From the NCBI RefSeq assembly GCF_963676685.1, contig NC_092352.1, positions 21,533,117 through 21,597,116 on the forward strand: a stretch of DNA of 64,000 bases. Reading direction: 5' to 3'. Origin of the DNA: Mytilus edulis. Taxonomy: Eukaryota > Mollusca > Bivalvia > Mytilida > Mytilidae. Below are positions 36,935 through 50,500 of the stretch, piece by piece. Numbering within the stretch: the stretch's first letter is position 1; every line of letters starts with the position of its first letter. The translations under genes were made by a program, and so were the position numbers. The notes under the pieces were generated by a model. That model had not been told where the DNA came from. It saw only the letters and a list, made by a program, of their open reading frames with translations, and did not search any database.

Positions 36935-39805
36935 TACACTTCTGGAATTGTGTGACCACAAAGACATAGCATCAGCATTTCAAATGAGAAATACCACTTT
37001 GTTATGTGAAGAGGTCAAAGACAAGATTGGTAGCAATCATTCTTTTGAACAGATGCTCAAGAATGAGCATTGAGAGAAGAATGTTGAAAAATTAAATAAA
37101 GAAGTGGTTTTAAACCAAGGATATGCATAAGCAAATGGCTTCATTCATTTCATTATCACTTTCTTGAGAACTTCTGCATTAGGTCTTTTGATTTGATTTG
37201 GTTTTTTTTTTGTATTTTATCAATATATATATGTATATCAAAAGAAAATAATATGCACTGCAAGTCTAGGCCAGAGTTATTTTTTTTATAAAGACATTTT
37301 CTCAGATATGTTTCAACAGATTGACTTCATATTTAATTATTCACGAGCTTATGACTTGTAAGGTGTGAGCATTTCCATGATCTGTCATACAACTGTTTCC
37401 CGTTTTATTCTTCTTTACTGAAACTATTGAAGTTGATTAATATTAAAAATAATATTTACAATTTTTTACTATTTATTAATGATTAAATTCAATCACTTTT
37501 CATTCAAATATGCAAAGGGTGATGTATAAAACCAGGCAATTTATGCAGAGAATATGACATAAAACATGTTGACTGGACATTATTGTTTTTCTTAAAAAAT
37601 GAGGCTTATTTATTGATATTCTTTACTACGTATAGCTTTTCCATTTTCTTCAATACAAAAAAGGGTATGTTATGTGATTTCAATGAAATTTCAAATGGAA
37701 ATATCCTCAACTAGTGAGTTATCTCTAAGAACTTTCAAATATAGTTTTTATGATCAATTATTCTTTTTAAGGTGGTACCTAACACTGCAGGGAGATAACT
37801 CTGTAAAATCAGCTAAACGTTTTAATTACGTTGTTTTAAGGGAATATTAAGCTGCTCAATGATCAAAATAAGTGTTTGTCAAACTACTATATAACCAGTG
37901 TATTTTTTTCTGATAAAACGGTTGGTTCAAATTTTTGAATTTTTTATATTTTAAAAAAAGGGTCAAAGTAAATACCTTGTCAAAATTTTAAGAAAATTAA
38001 AGAGATAAATTGATTTTAGTTGAAGTGTTGGGTACCACCTTAAGCCAAATTATATTTGTATTTATTCCCCCATTGATGGTTCAAAATAAGGTATGATCAT
38101 TTAAATTCAATTTTTCAAAAATAACATTTCTCTATTTTGTATAGTAGCAATTTGGCAGCAGTTTTTGGGCATTTATGTCGTCTCAACACATCAATTGTAG
38201 TTTTGATATCATTTGTCATTAAACTTTAGGATTTCAGTAAAAAAGCAATATCTGAAAGTATGATTTGTTATACATGTGTATATAAAAGGAAGAATGAAGA
38301 AATCATTGCAGTATATAGATATGTTGTATGTTGTAAATCTTTGTACATGTTGAATTATATTATAATGAAATATTAAATATACAGAACTTTAAGTGATATT
38401 TATTTCTTTCCTTTTCCCCCATTATATTATTTTTCTTATGGTGAACTCCTTGGGATTGATTACTGGTGTTTTATGGGCTATTTCATGGTGGTAAGTTTTT
38501 GTAGGTGGAGGAAGACAGAATCCCTGAAAAAAAACACCAACCTTCCATAGGAAAACTGACAATTCTATTCAATAAAGAATGGGGTCAAGTGCACCCACAC
38601 GAGCAGGGCTCGAACTCACAACTTGAGTGTTGACTAGCTAGTGATTACAGTAGAACTACTTAGACCACTTAGACTCTGTGAACTCCTTGCGGGTATTTCT
38701 CCAAATTCTCCAAATGAAGATCTGTTATAGCAAACTTGTAACACCCTGAGGGTAAATTCTCTGTAATGCTAAAACTGTTGGTTCAGGATGGCATGTTAAA
38801 ACTAATTTGTTATCGTCAACTGTAAATTATCTTCCTTCAGCCTGACATTAAAACATTGTAAATTGATAATTGTTACTCAATAGTGGTAGCACTACCTCTA
38901 GGTCTCTTTTCATGGTTAATAAAATGTACCAAATATGACATTAAAGCTACTTTTTTTGTTGAAATGGAAATAAGAAATATATTGAAATCATAAAGACAAT
39001 ACACGAACAAGACAAATCTAAAACAAAGACAGCTCAACAAAAACAAACAAACAAACCGCATACACAAACAAGAGTGCACTTCTGAAGTATCTATTTTACT
39101 GGTTATGATTGAATTTTACATTAAGAGGGTCTTACTACAGATATATTAGAGACCCGCGACCTGCATTATTAATGATACATCAAAATGAGTTCATGGTCAG
39201 ATGCAAATGTGTAAGCTTACTGTCATCATGTTATGTAGAACCCCGGTCCATGAAAAATGCACTTGTGTAGTTCACTTATACCATGCAAATGATACACAAG
39301 GAAAATTACTGTGGGTGGATTTTACATAAGTTTATTTCCTTCCAATTGAATGCGGGAATAGATAACACTGTTATAAACACTTGTACATGTCACCTTATGA
39401 TCATCCCATACACCACATACAGATAACCTACTGCTTATAATATCTGACCACCTACCCTTAGCCCCCAAAAAAGTTGACCAATGAATCACAGAATAGAGGT
39501 ATATGGTGAATCTTGCCTTATAATCACTTTAATTATTTACTAATATATATTGATGTGTAAATCCCAGTTTACTAATAATGATGGGTGCATGGCAAAATAA
39601 AGAGATTTTTACTTTCAAATGAAAACTATTTAGTACTAATCAAACAACCCAAAGGGACATTGTTGAAAAACATGAATGACTACACAGTGGAATTTTACCA
39701 ATTTTGATAATTACATGTCCTATTTTATTCCTGGATGTGCCCCAGTATAAACGGTATAAACACCTGTCTATTATTGATAACAATATGTTGACATCTAGCT
39801 TGTTT
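36935..39805. other. Gene-free part of copy 2
   Basis: Aligns with 7687-10250 of copy 1. The only large difference is the MITE at 37771-38039. Confidence 0.6.
37771..38039. mobile_element. 269-bp MITE with TTAA target duplication
   Basis: The ends GGTGGTACCTAACAC and GTGTTGGGTACCACC are inverted repeats. It is flanked by TTAA at 37767-37770 and 38040-38043. Copy 1 has a single TTAA in 'ctttttaagcc' (about 8467-8475). TTAA duplication is the hallmark of piggyBac-type transposition. A truncated relative is at 60253-60428. Confidence 0.92.
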
Positions 39806-40245
39806 TTGTGTCATCAGGTTGCTGTCTCATTTGACCCACATGTATATCCCCGTTTTATTTATAAAAGACATAATATAATTGGACATTTGTACTTTGTATG
39901 AAGTTTCACACTCCTTGTCACCATGTTAATAAAATTGAGAATGGAAATGGTGAATGTGTGAAAGAGACAACAACCCTAATAAGCTTATTTATATATATCG
40001 CCAATGGCAGTCAGCAGGGTTTAAGAACATCAGTTGTTAGACCTGTTGGTCAAATGCGTTTTGTTTAAATACACTCTTTCACTTTTTGGTCTTTTGGAAA
40101 ATATTGTTTGTGCTGTTTTTAGACCCTTCTACAACGAAATTTGTTTTACATGCACACGTATGAAAATTGCGGTTTTTATCCAACGCAGTCATAGGTTTGA
40201 AGGTAGTTTTCAATTTAGACTCGTTTATATATATATATATATATG
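39806..40245. repeat. Dispersed repeat tails in inverted arrangement, copy 2
   Basis: 39815-39870 ('ggttgctgtctcatttgacc') and 39930-39985 ('gtgtgaaagagacaacaacc') are opposite-strand versions of the same tail. This part is absent from copy 1. Confidence 0.5.
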
Positions 40246-40718
40246 TTGTGTACAAGTTGTAATGTTGTACAAATTATAATTTGTACAGAATTTTTGTACA
40301 AGTTATCAGTGTTTTATGACCGGCTGAACAAAAATGGATGATGCAAGCACAGTCTTTTGCTCTGCATATTTCTGTCAAATTTTCACAACTTCATGATACA
40401 GTCTAATACTGAGCATTGATGCAAAAACATTATAAGACCTCACAAAGATTTTGTATAGATATGAATATGGTATAAGGAAAAAAATAAAATTAGAATTTAA
40501 ACCATTCAGGTATCCTCATTTCCAGTTTGAAGGCAAGGAGAATAGCACTAAATGTTAGGTTGACGTATATTTTTTTGAATTTTAAACATTACACTGGTAC
40601 ATTTTATAAGTTAAACCTGTATCACCTGTTGCAAGAAGGTAGGTGTCAAATAACTTATAACTTGTACAAAAACCCTGTACAAATTATAATTTGTACAAAC
40701 TTACATCTTGTACACAAC
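40246..40718. mobile_element. 473-bp foldback element in a TA-repeat
   Basis: The left arm GTTGTGTACAAGTTG continues to about 40315 and is the reverse complement of about 40655-40718, which ends CTTGTACACAAC. Both sides are TA repeats, consistent with a TA target. The arms are about 62-70 bp. Confidence 0.85.
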
Positions 40719-41086
40719 ATATATATATATACAACTTGTCTAAACATCAACCCAACAATGTTAGATCTGTAAATTTGCTTTCGCAAATTATATATATATA
40801 TATATAGTGTCTCCAACAATTCTGTATGATATTGGAATGGGATCAGTAAATGTATAACTCCTCCATTGAACAAACACTCAACTGATGGGAAAATACATGA
40901 AAGTCAGTAATATTGATATAAATACATTTTAGATATTGATGAATCAGCGGATATGCACTGGAAATGAATTTTACATTTTCAGTTAATAAACGATTTTTAT
41001 TGGATTATAGTAGATCTATCATGTTCCAGCTAGTATATGTACTATGAATGACTCACAAGAAGTCAATATAGCTGGATATCGAAACA

Positions 41087-41224
41087 AAAGAGGGACGAAC
41101 GATACCAAAGGGAGAGTCAAACTCATAGATAGAAAATAAACTGACAACACCATGGCTAAAAATAAAAAGACAAACAAATAATAGTACAGAAGACACAACC
41201 TAGAATACTAAAGACTAAGCAACA
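41087..41224 (-). mobile_element. 138-bp 5'-truncated insertion of the same retroelement tail as 11550-12149
   Basis: It is flanked by CGAAACA at 41080-41086 and 41225-41231; copy 1 has one such site (about 10769). On the minus strand it ends with 'ggtatcgttcgtccctcttt', which is the 3' end of the 11550-12149 insertion. Confidence 0.85.
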
Positions 41225-41881
41225 CGAAACAAAATGTTTTGGTCTCTGGAGAGATGTTCTCATGGCTATCAAGCCAGTCATTCCATTTCCACTCTGTAAA
41301 AATATTATTATAACATGGAAAATCTGATTATTTTTGTGCATTAATTCTGTTGAATATGATTAATAATAAATATAGTACAGATGAAAAAGCTGCAAGGATA
41401 TGTTATGAAAATATGCCTTTATGATAACATCGATATGTCTTGAATTATCTATCATAAATAAGCTATTTAGGCCAAGCGTGGAAACAGATGTTACAAATAT
41501 AAAATACATTTAATCAGCAGTTTTTATAGATAAGAAATAAATTCTTTTTACTAAGTGTAATTGATGATTTTAGAAAAGGTTATCTATCGATTTTGTTTGC
41601 GTAAGTGGTTAAAGATAAAGCTCGAATTTTGTATGATTTTTTGCGTGATGTAGAGGACTCTTCAGAGATATAAAACAATCAGAGACGACAATAATCAGTT
41701 AACGGCATCCATGTATTTTTCAAGTGGTCACATATTTCATACATTTTGTCCAGTGGCATATATATAACTTTTCTGTAAAAATGACACACACAATCTATCA
41801 TTAATGTAAAGATATACTGTTCACAGTTAATATATAAGTTCCACGATAAATTAAATAGGTGAGGGTAAACGATCTCTGTCC

Positions 41882-43590
41882 TTTTTATACGACCGCAAAA
41901 ATTGAAAAAATTTTGGTCGTATAAAATTGGTATCACGTTGGCGTCTGCGTCGTCGTCCGAAGACATTTGGTTTTCGCACTATAACTTTAGTATAAGTAAA
42001 TAGAAATCTATGAAATTTAAACACAAGGTTTATGACCACAAAAGGTAGGTTGGGAGTTTTGGTCCCAACAGTTTAGGAATAAGGGGCCAAAAAGGGCCAA
42101 AATAAGCATTTTCTTGGTTTTCGCACTATAACTTTAGTTTAAGTATATAGAAATCTATGAAATTTTGACATAAGGTTTATGACCACAAAAGGAAGGTTGG
42201 GATTGATTTAGGGAGTTTTGGTTCCAACAGTTTAGGAATTATTGGCCAAAAAAAGGGCCCAAATAAGCATTATTCTTGGTTTTCACACAATTACATAAGT
42301 ATAAGTAGATAAAAATCAATGAAATTTAAACACAAGGTTAATGACCAAAAAAGGAAGGTTGGAATTGATTTTGGGAGTTAAGGTCCCAATAGTTTAGGAA
42401 TTAGGGGCCAAAAAGGGGCCCAAATAAGCATTTTTCTTGGTTTTCGCACCATAGCTTTAGTATAAGTAAATAGAAATCTATGAAATTTAAACACAAGGTT
42501 TATGACCATAAAAGGAAGGTTGGGATTGATTTTGGGAGTTTTGGTCTCAACAGTTTAGGAATAAGGGGCCCAAAGGGTCCAAAATTAAACTTTGTTTGAT
42601 TTCATCAAAAATTTGAATAATTGGGGTTCTTTGATATGCCGAATCTAACTGTGTATGTAGATTCTTAATTTTTGGTTCCGTTTTCAAATTGGTCTACATT
42701 AAGGTCCAAAGGGTCCAAAATTAAACTTAGTTTGATTTTAACAAAAATTGAATTCTTGGGGTTCTTTGATATGCTGAATCTAAACATGTACTTAAATTTT
42801 TGATTATGGGCCCAGTTTTCAAGTTGGTCCAAATCAGGATCCAAAATTATTATATTAAGTATTGTGCAATAGCAAGAAATTTTCAATTGCACAGTATTCA
42901 GCAATAGCAAGAAATCTTCAATTGCACAGTATTGTGCAATAGCAAATATTTTCAATTGCACAGTATTGCGCAATAGCAAGAAATATCTAATTGCACAATA
43001 TTGCGCAATAGAAAAAAAATTTGAATTGGAGTTATCTTTCTTTGTCCAGAATAGTAGTTGAATCAACTTAATTCATTGTTTTATACAATATACACAAATA
43101 GCACCGCTGCGGTATATTCACTTTTACTACCAACTGATAAATTAAAACAATCTTTACAATTTAGTGATAACAAGCACTTTATTTTACATTTTAATATTTT
43201 ATGATGTATTTAAATGAGTAGTTATTGTAGCAAACTCCATTAGAAATTTGAATTGAGATCAGTTTTGGAAAAAGGGAAAGGGGGATGTGAAAAAAAACTT
43301 GGGGGGGGGGGGGATTAGATTATCAGATTTCATAATTGAAAAAGAAAATTTCTTCAAACATTTTTTTGAGAGAATTAATATTCAACAGCATAGTGAATTG
43401 CTCAAAGGCAAAAAAATAATTTTAAGTTCATTAGACCACATTCATTCTGTGTTAGAAACCTATGCTGTGTCAACTATTTAATCACAATCCAAATTTAGAT
43501 CTGAATCCAGCTTAAATGTTGTGTCCATACTTGCCCCAACCGTTCAGGGTTCAACCTCTGCGATAGTATAAAGTTGTGCCCTGCGGAGCA
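41882..43590 (+). mobile_element. 'tttatacgacc' family element in copy 2
   Basis: It starts 'tttttatacgaccgcaaaa', repeats the AAAGGAAGGTTGG block several times, and ends with 'gttcagggttcaacctctgc' near 43560. Internal duplications of the block make it longer than the copy in SRP68. The 'ttttatacgacc' end has a nearby inverse ('ggtcgtataaa', about 41915). Confidence 0.6.
42855..43030. repeat. Tandem quasi-palindromic array
   Basis: About four to five units of roughly 38 bp built on 'gcaatagcaagaaat' and 'caattgcacagtatt'. Each unit is itself close to an inverted repeat. The minus-strand ORF across it encodes a repetitive peptide and is not a gene. Confidence 0.8.
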
Positions 43591-44140
43591 TCTGGTTCAA
43601 ATCATGTAAAAAAAAATCTCTCAATTGCTTCTATTTATGTCTATATCTACCAACGTTTGTATATCTTATTGTTCGCTACTGACCCCCTACGGATCCATAG
43701 AGGGTTAATAAAATTCATAGGGGTGAGGCCGGAGGATTTTATTCACCCTCTATGGTCCGTAGGGGGTCAGTAGTTAACCGTAAAACGAATTTATCGCACG
43801 CTGGACTTTTTCTGCTGCGTTATGATAAAAATAAACAATGAATCACAACAACATTAATAGATGACGTCACCATTAACGCGTCATGAACCCCCTATGAAAT
43901 TTACTAACCCCCTACGGTCTCATAGGGGGTCACCACGTGACGGCATTAAACCAATCACAACGTGATATTTTACCCGCGGTGCGATAAGTTCTGTTATGAA
44001 AATATCTGACCTCAAATGGGCGCATTTATACATACTAGATTTTATTTTGTGTGGTTTGTTTGTTTGGTTTTTTTTTGGGGGGGGGGGGTCAAAATTAAGT
44101 CTGAAACAAACCCTTACCAACTATTAGAAATTGCGATTTT
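43591..44140. repeat. Hairpin-bearing repeat in copy 2
   Basis: 43677-43773 forms a hairpin: 'ctactgaccccctacgg' at the left pairs with 'ccgtagggggtcagtag' at the right. A related 'cccctacggtctcatagggg' lies at 43912-43930. A G-run of 10 is at about 44078-44089. There is no clean counterpart in copy 1. Confidence 0.6.
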
Positions 44141-44617
44141 ATTTCGTGGACTGTTTGTTTACTGTATTAGGAATTGAAATTGTCATTATCAGCCACTCAA
44201 TTGCACAGGTACTTGGGGACAGGACAAATAGTTTTTGCCCTCTCCCTTTTATCCAAAATCCGTTATTTTTTGGTTTTCCATTAATATCAATTGTTTTCGT
44301 GTTTTACAGTATGATATCACAAACACGAAAACTATCAAAATTAAAGAAAAACCTAAAAAAAATAACGTATTTTGGGGAAAAAGGGGGAGGGCAAAAATAA
44401 TGGTCCTGTCCCAAGTACAAAAAGGTTACGAAAGGATGCATGTAAAGCAAGTCTGAAATTTCTTTGAATCATATGTAAATACAAAATTGTGGTTCACCAT
44501 ATTAATTCAGTTTAAGCAAATTTTTATGTTCTGAAGCATAATACCAGTCTGAACTATATCATGATGTATCCTATTTGTACTATCTGGCGACCATCTTTAA
44601 TTCCAGATGGAAACTTA

Positions 44618-44934
44618 GGGAAGCTACCATTTGATTTTTATGGGGGGGGGGGGGGGGGGGGGGGGGGGGGGCTAGGATGAAAAATTTTGTCCTGCATTTT
44701 TTTTAGCTGTAATCTCTGTCCTGCCTTTTTATTTTTCACTCTGTCCGGTCCTGCCTTTTTTTTTTTTAGTTTATCCTGACTTTTTTTTACCTAAATTGTC
44801 GTCCTGACTTTTTTTTCAAGTGTCTCATCCTGCCTTTTTTTTAACTCAAAACTCCTGTCCTGCCTATTTTTTTCAAATTTCATCCTAGCCCCCCCCCCCC
44901 CTCCCCCCCCCATAAAAATCAAAAGGTAGCTCCC
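44618..44934. mobile_element. 317-bp foldback MITE with TTA target duplication and G/C homopolymer arms
   Basis: Left end GGGAAGCTACCATTTGATTT then TTATG and 30 G (44642-44671). The right end is C-runs, then CATAAAAATC...GGTAGCTCCC. It is flanked by TTA at 44615-44617 and 44935-44937. Copy 1 is uninterrupted at about 12852 ('gaaactgaacaca'). The middle is a degenerate 'tcctgcctttttt' repeat. The TTA duplication suggests a PIF/Harbinger-type source. Confidence 0.88.
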
Positions 44935-45423
44935 TTAACACATTTGGTATAGTACAAATCCGCTCATCAATTTCCGCTTATGAACCAAGTTTCATAAATG
45001 TTTTCAAGTGCAAAATAGTTTTAGTCAATTTTAAAATCTTAACCTCTCACGGAAATATCTGTAAATGTTTGTATACATTTTCTAAACTAAGAAATTGACC
45101 ACGGCAAGTTTACTCATGCGCTTCTACTATTATCATAATATATATAGCGAGAGAAAGAGACACATTGATACCAGTATTTTTTTCTGAAGACAGTGTCACG
45201 TGTTTGTCAAAGTATACCAAGAAGTTAATTGTTTACAAGCTCTCTGGAGTTATCCAATACACAGAGAATAGACGGTAAAGACATGATGTTAATTATATTG
45301 ATTGCTTTTTAGATGTTTGTGTAGTTTGTTAATATGAATTTCCTGCCAACTTCCGATAGATATAATTAGTATCAACGATAATGTAGTTATTGCAAAATGT
45401 TATTTATTATTGTTCAAGTTGTC

Positions 45424-45523
45424 NNNNNNNNNNNNNNNNNNNNNNNNNNNNNNNNNNNNNNNNNNNNNNNNNNNNNNNNNNNNNNNNNNNNNNNNNNNNN
45501 NNNNNNNNNNNNNNNNNNNNNNN
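45424..45523. other. Assembly gap (100 N)
   Basis: Exactly 100 undetermined bases. The left side matches copy 1 at about 16860. The right side (45530-45790) matches the interior of the 5.6-kb element (about 35440-35800) instead, then rejoins copy 1 order at 45792/17914. The gap therefore hides repeat sequence and its true length is unknown. ORFs called across it are artefacts. Confidence 0.98.
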
Positions 45524-45790
45524 GGCGGCGTCGACTACGGAATGTTTACTCTGTGGTCTGGATTTCTACCAAACTTGGACAGAAGCTTGTTTATGATCAT
45601 AAGATAGTATACAGAAGTAAATTTTGAAAAAAGAATCCTGTTTTTCCGTATTTTACTTAAAGTTGGACTTAGTTTTTCTTTCAGTTTAAATTTCAGTCTG
45701 CCGTTCAAGTTCTTAAAACATTTATTAGATTCATAAAGTAGACGAGACACTGGGTTCCGCGGAACCCTTACAAAATTTAGTTTGGTGGAA

Positions 45791-47507
45791 ATCCCACATG
45801 TATGCGCCACTTGAAGCTATCTTGAAGTTAACAATTTGTACCTTCTGATATCATATAACATTAACTGATGAACATCCCAAGAAGATTTAATACATGTAGG
45901 ATTTGTAAAGATATGCCATTAATACCAAATTAATAAATGTAAGCCCATTCTTGTTAAGGTTTTACATGATGTATATAAAATAATAGAATACTAGCTATGT
46001 CAGTTATAAATTTTTTGCGTATTCTTTGAATCCAGCAGTTCCATTAATGTTCAACTTTGTACAGGGACCGCACTCAGATTTAAGAAAGGCAACTACTTTG
46101 GACGGAATTAGATTACTCGTTTTCTAGGGTTTCTCATGTGTGAAGGGGGATAGGGCCTTTATCGGGACTCCGGGATCGGGTGCTTTTAAGCTCGGGATTT
46201 CGGGATTGATCCTTTCGGGATCCGGGTATTCTTTTTTCGAATTTCGGGATGTCGGGATTTATAAATTTATTTAAATTCGGGACCTCGGGATTTCGTGTTT
46301 TTAAGCCCGGGATTTTGGGATCAGGACCCCTGAAATTAATGGTTTTGAAGTTCATCCAAACAAACTTCAAAGCTAAGGGAATATTTTAACGTGAGAAGTA
46401 GCTTTCCAAAACAAAATTTAGAAAATGAGAAAATAGGGGGGGGGGGGTGGCAAAAACAGGCCTTATCGTAACTCGACTCCATACGTCCGTCCGTCCATCT
46501 GCCTGAAACACAAATAGGATACGTAGTTTATGTTATCTGTATAACTCCCAAGAGTTTTACTTCAGCATTGATCCAATTTTTCATTTTTGTGATTTTTTAG
46601 GTCAAATTAAAATAAAGGTTACGTACCTTCCTTGCCGATGGCCACTGTAGGTAAAATAACTGCTCGGATCCATACGTACGTCTGTCCGTTTGAAACACAA
46701 AGCGTAGTTTATGTCTGACATCTGCAACAGTCAAGTCTCTATATTTTGAAATTTAATGATTCACACGAAAAATTTATCAGCGACGTGAAAATACGACAGC
46801 AGAGATTATTAAGTTTACGTTTTTATTTAGACAAAGAAGCGTATAAAACCATTTAAGGGACACGGGGAAAACGTTCAAAAATAGTGCGATACGCATATCA
46901 TCGTCTTTCGTGTATATATAGATATTGTAAAATAATATCAATGTCTGTCGATATAAAAGATTATCAGGGTTTATGCACACTGGCATCGTAATATATTAGC
47001 TTCTAATTTTGTTTGCTTATGATAACATTGAACACAAATGGATAATAGAAACATATATGCATTACTTTTGGTGTGTAAGTAACTTAACAAAGTGTGTGGT
47101 ACATACTTGGCAAACGATGCTATCAGATATAACAAATAAAATGTACGACTAGTCATAACTTTAAATTATCTACCAAAGTTCCAATGAAGTTGGTGTAAGC
47201 AATTAAATATACAACCAACCGTCAACAGTGAGAAAAACTCATACCCTTATGGTCGGCTATAATAGTAGTACATTTTGAATCAAAATTCGACATATCATTT
47301 TACACGAATATATATAAGGATATCTGAAACCTCACATTTTCTGTTAGATATTTATCCCATATCCATATGTATCTTCCTAAAATGATCTTTTGTTGAGAGT
47401 TGTCTCATTGGCAATCATACCACATCTTATTTTCATATCAACTTAAAGTCACATTTGCTGATATGGAGAAAGCAAAGAAAAATTATGTATTATATTTTTC
47501 AGGCAAA
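45791..47507. other. Gene-free part of copy 2 upstream of TPPP copy 2
   Basis: It aligns in pieces with 17914-22386. 46135-46330 is a repeat rich in 'cgggat' (for example 'gggatttcgggattgatcc'), absent from copy 1. The copy 1 interval with the helicase fragment and 92-bp array has no counterpart here. Confidence 0.6.
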
Positions 47508-50500
47508 ATGGCATCTGGTAGCGAGATTGACGATGTCTGTGAAGTATTTAGAAATTTCAATATTCTCAATTCAAAAGACAAACCCCCAAATAAAATGACC
47601 AGTAAAGCATGGGGTAAAATGGTTCAGGACTGTTTAGGGAAGGACACAACTATAAGACAGAGAATGGATAGCAGTGTGTTTCCATACGTCCAAGATAAAA
47701 CAACAAAGTAATTATATTGCCCTTTATTTGTATTGGCTAATTTCAAATAGCTTAAATAATTTTAATTCCAAATACAAAAATGATGTAACAGCCGATTGCA
47801 TCCAGTGTGTAGCTAAATGTAATATCTCTGGTTAGCTTGCTTGCTAGCTGAACCGTGAAGTCATTATTAGGTAAGAACCCTCATTTCGAAGTAGTCTAGT
47901 TCTACAGACAGATTGATTGGTTATCTGTCAGACTAATCTACTCTTATAGGAGTTTCCCTAACCTCACAATGAATTCACTGTTCAGCTTTAGCAAGCAAGC
48001 TAACCAAAGATATTACCTTTAGCAACACACTCGGTGCAATCGGCTATACATGTAATTAGACATTATATTAATGAATTTGAATAGCATTTTTTTTTATTAG
48101 AACAACGGACTTGTTCGAAGTCTATTCGAAACTATAAGATTGTTCTTTGTTCTTTCCTTTTCGACAGAACGCTTGATCTAACAGATAAAGCCAAAGTAGA
48201 TAAAGTCCTCGATAAGATGGCTGAAGTTTATAAGGAATGTAAGCCCAAGGAAGAAAAAGACACACCAGTGGCTGAAGTCCGACAAAAACTTGTGAAGAGA
48301 ATACTTGATAAAAAAAATCCTGAAGTGCATGCTACGGTATGTATAGAAGAAGATTTTTTCTAATAAATGGGTTCACAATGAGCATAGTACAAAATATCTT
48401 TAAAAACAAATATAGAGACTAAAATCTCTAGCAGAGACCATAAATATACAATACACAAACGTAGTCCGGCAGTAGGCGGAGCTTTAAAGCGATATCTATA
48501 TAGTATACAGATACAGCATATCGATATCTGTAGAGCTGTATCTGTATAGTAAGACACCCAATTGCAGGATGAAATAACATAATATGATATCATTACAGAC
48601 GTTAACCGGACCCCTTTCAACTAGTATTCACTTATTAACGTGTTCTTGTCCATGATACAATGTACTATTACTGTACATACTGTAGCCAGGACAATCTAAT
48701 TAAAAACCGATCTCTCATCGCTCCTGTTTCTGATATGTCGCGTGGGAGACTCCCACGCGACATATCAGAAACAGGAGCGATGAGAGATTGGTTTTTAATT
48801 AGATTGTAGCCAGGAATGTGTGCTGTGCTTTACTTTCTGTGTGGACTCTTAACATCGCTAATATTACTAACACTAACTGAATACAAAATGTTTTAACATA
48901 CACAAAGTCATATTAATTGGTGAAATCGATGCACATTCTTTCTTCTTTAGAAATCAAACCTTTTATGTATAGAAACTTGAATGTTTAATATGCTGTGTCA
49001 AAATTATTTCTTTCTACTTTCATGCAGCTGTAGGAATCTTATACTAATATTCTTAAAGTTAATATTTATTGGTGATGCATGGAATACCTTTATTTAGCAA
49101 CAAACTTCTACTTTTTAATTTTGGAATAAACTCACCCAAAATAACTAAAATCTTGTTTTTTCTTTTCTTCAATCTAAATTCTATCTAAAAAAAAAGGTTT
49201 TATTTCTGCCTTAATTAACAAAGCCAAGTTGCAAGACGTTATTAAGATTATATATATACGTGTAATGGACGGCTGAAAGTGATTGCATCGAACTGGTTTG
49301 TTCTATAACGTTGCCTTTCAAGAACTGCAACGAACTTTTTTGTACTATAACTTCGCCTTGAACAGCTGCTTCGAACTGTTTTGTGCTATAACTTGGTCTA
49401 CCTTCGCCTTGGATCGCTACTTCGAACTGTTTTATGCTATATTAACTTCGCCTTGAACTGGTGCTTAGCTATAGAACTGTGTTGTGCTATAACTTCGCCT
49501 TGAACATGCATGCTACATTGTATTTCAGAAAACATCTGCTACAGGAGGTGTTGATCGGATGACAGATACTTCCAAATATACAGGGGCTCATAAAGAACGA
49601 TTTGACGATTCAGGAAAAGGGAAGGGTGTTACGGGACGAGAAGATCGATTTGAAAAGTCAGGTTATGTCGGCCAATATAAGGGTGCCGGCACTTTTGACA
49701 AAGAGAAATAACTGAAGCTGATATGCGTGTTTTGTCAAATGTTTATGCTGGGACTGTTATACTAGTGTAATAGTCCGAGGTTTATGCAAATATTTTTTAA
49801 CATTTCAAATATTTATAGTTGTTAGTCCATTTGTCTGTTCAAATTGTATATAGAATCTCTAATTAAATTCGAAACTTATATCATTTTGTCATTTATACGC
49901 AGTCGATATTTTTTCATGTCGAGACTCTAGTTTGCTGAAGTTATTTAGTCGTTGGAATAGCTAAATTGGCGTTTTATCCGTTTAATATGCACAATAAATT
50001 GAGTTTAAATGAAATGTAATCGAAACGAACCCACAGCTTTCGAGGTTTAAATTGATTTCCTTCATGAAATGGGTGTCTCGCAATAAGTTGAAAACCACGT
50101 AGAAAGTGCAGGAAGTAACATGTCCACAACTGATTTCTAACATTTTGACACGATGGTATGGACGGTTTTGCCATGTTGATGTGCAGCAATGAATTACAGC
50201 AAACATTACTACTCGTCAAATAACCAGAATAACCTTGAATCTCAGTTTAAGATTAGATTAAAACCAATATGAAACGCCAATCGACCGTCGGTTGTATAGG
50301 TGCTAGGGAAATACCCCCTTTTCTCTCTGTACATATTTTTTTTGTGTTTTTATATTTATTAATTTCTTGACTTATTAACACGCATTAAATAGTTTTTTGC
50401 TTTTACTCATACAATAACTGCATTTTAATATGTGCTTCTATTCTTATTTTCCACAATGGAGGATGTAAACGAACCAATTCACGAATACCACACGTGCACT

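Noticed and set aside
42665..43066. 133-codon minus-strand ORF
   Set aside because: It is a translation of the tandem quasi-palindromic array, with no domain and no conservation.
45390..45627. ORFs spanning the N block
   Set aside because: They are translations of undetermined bases.
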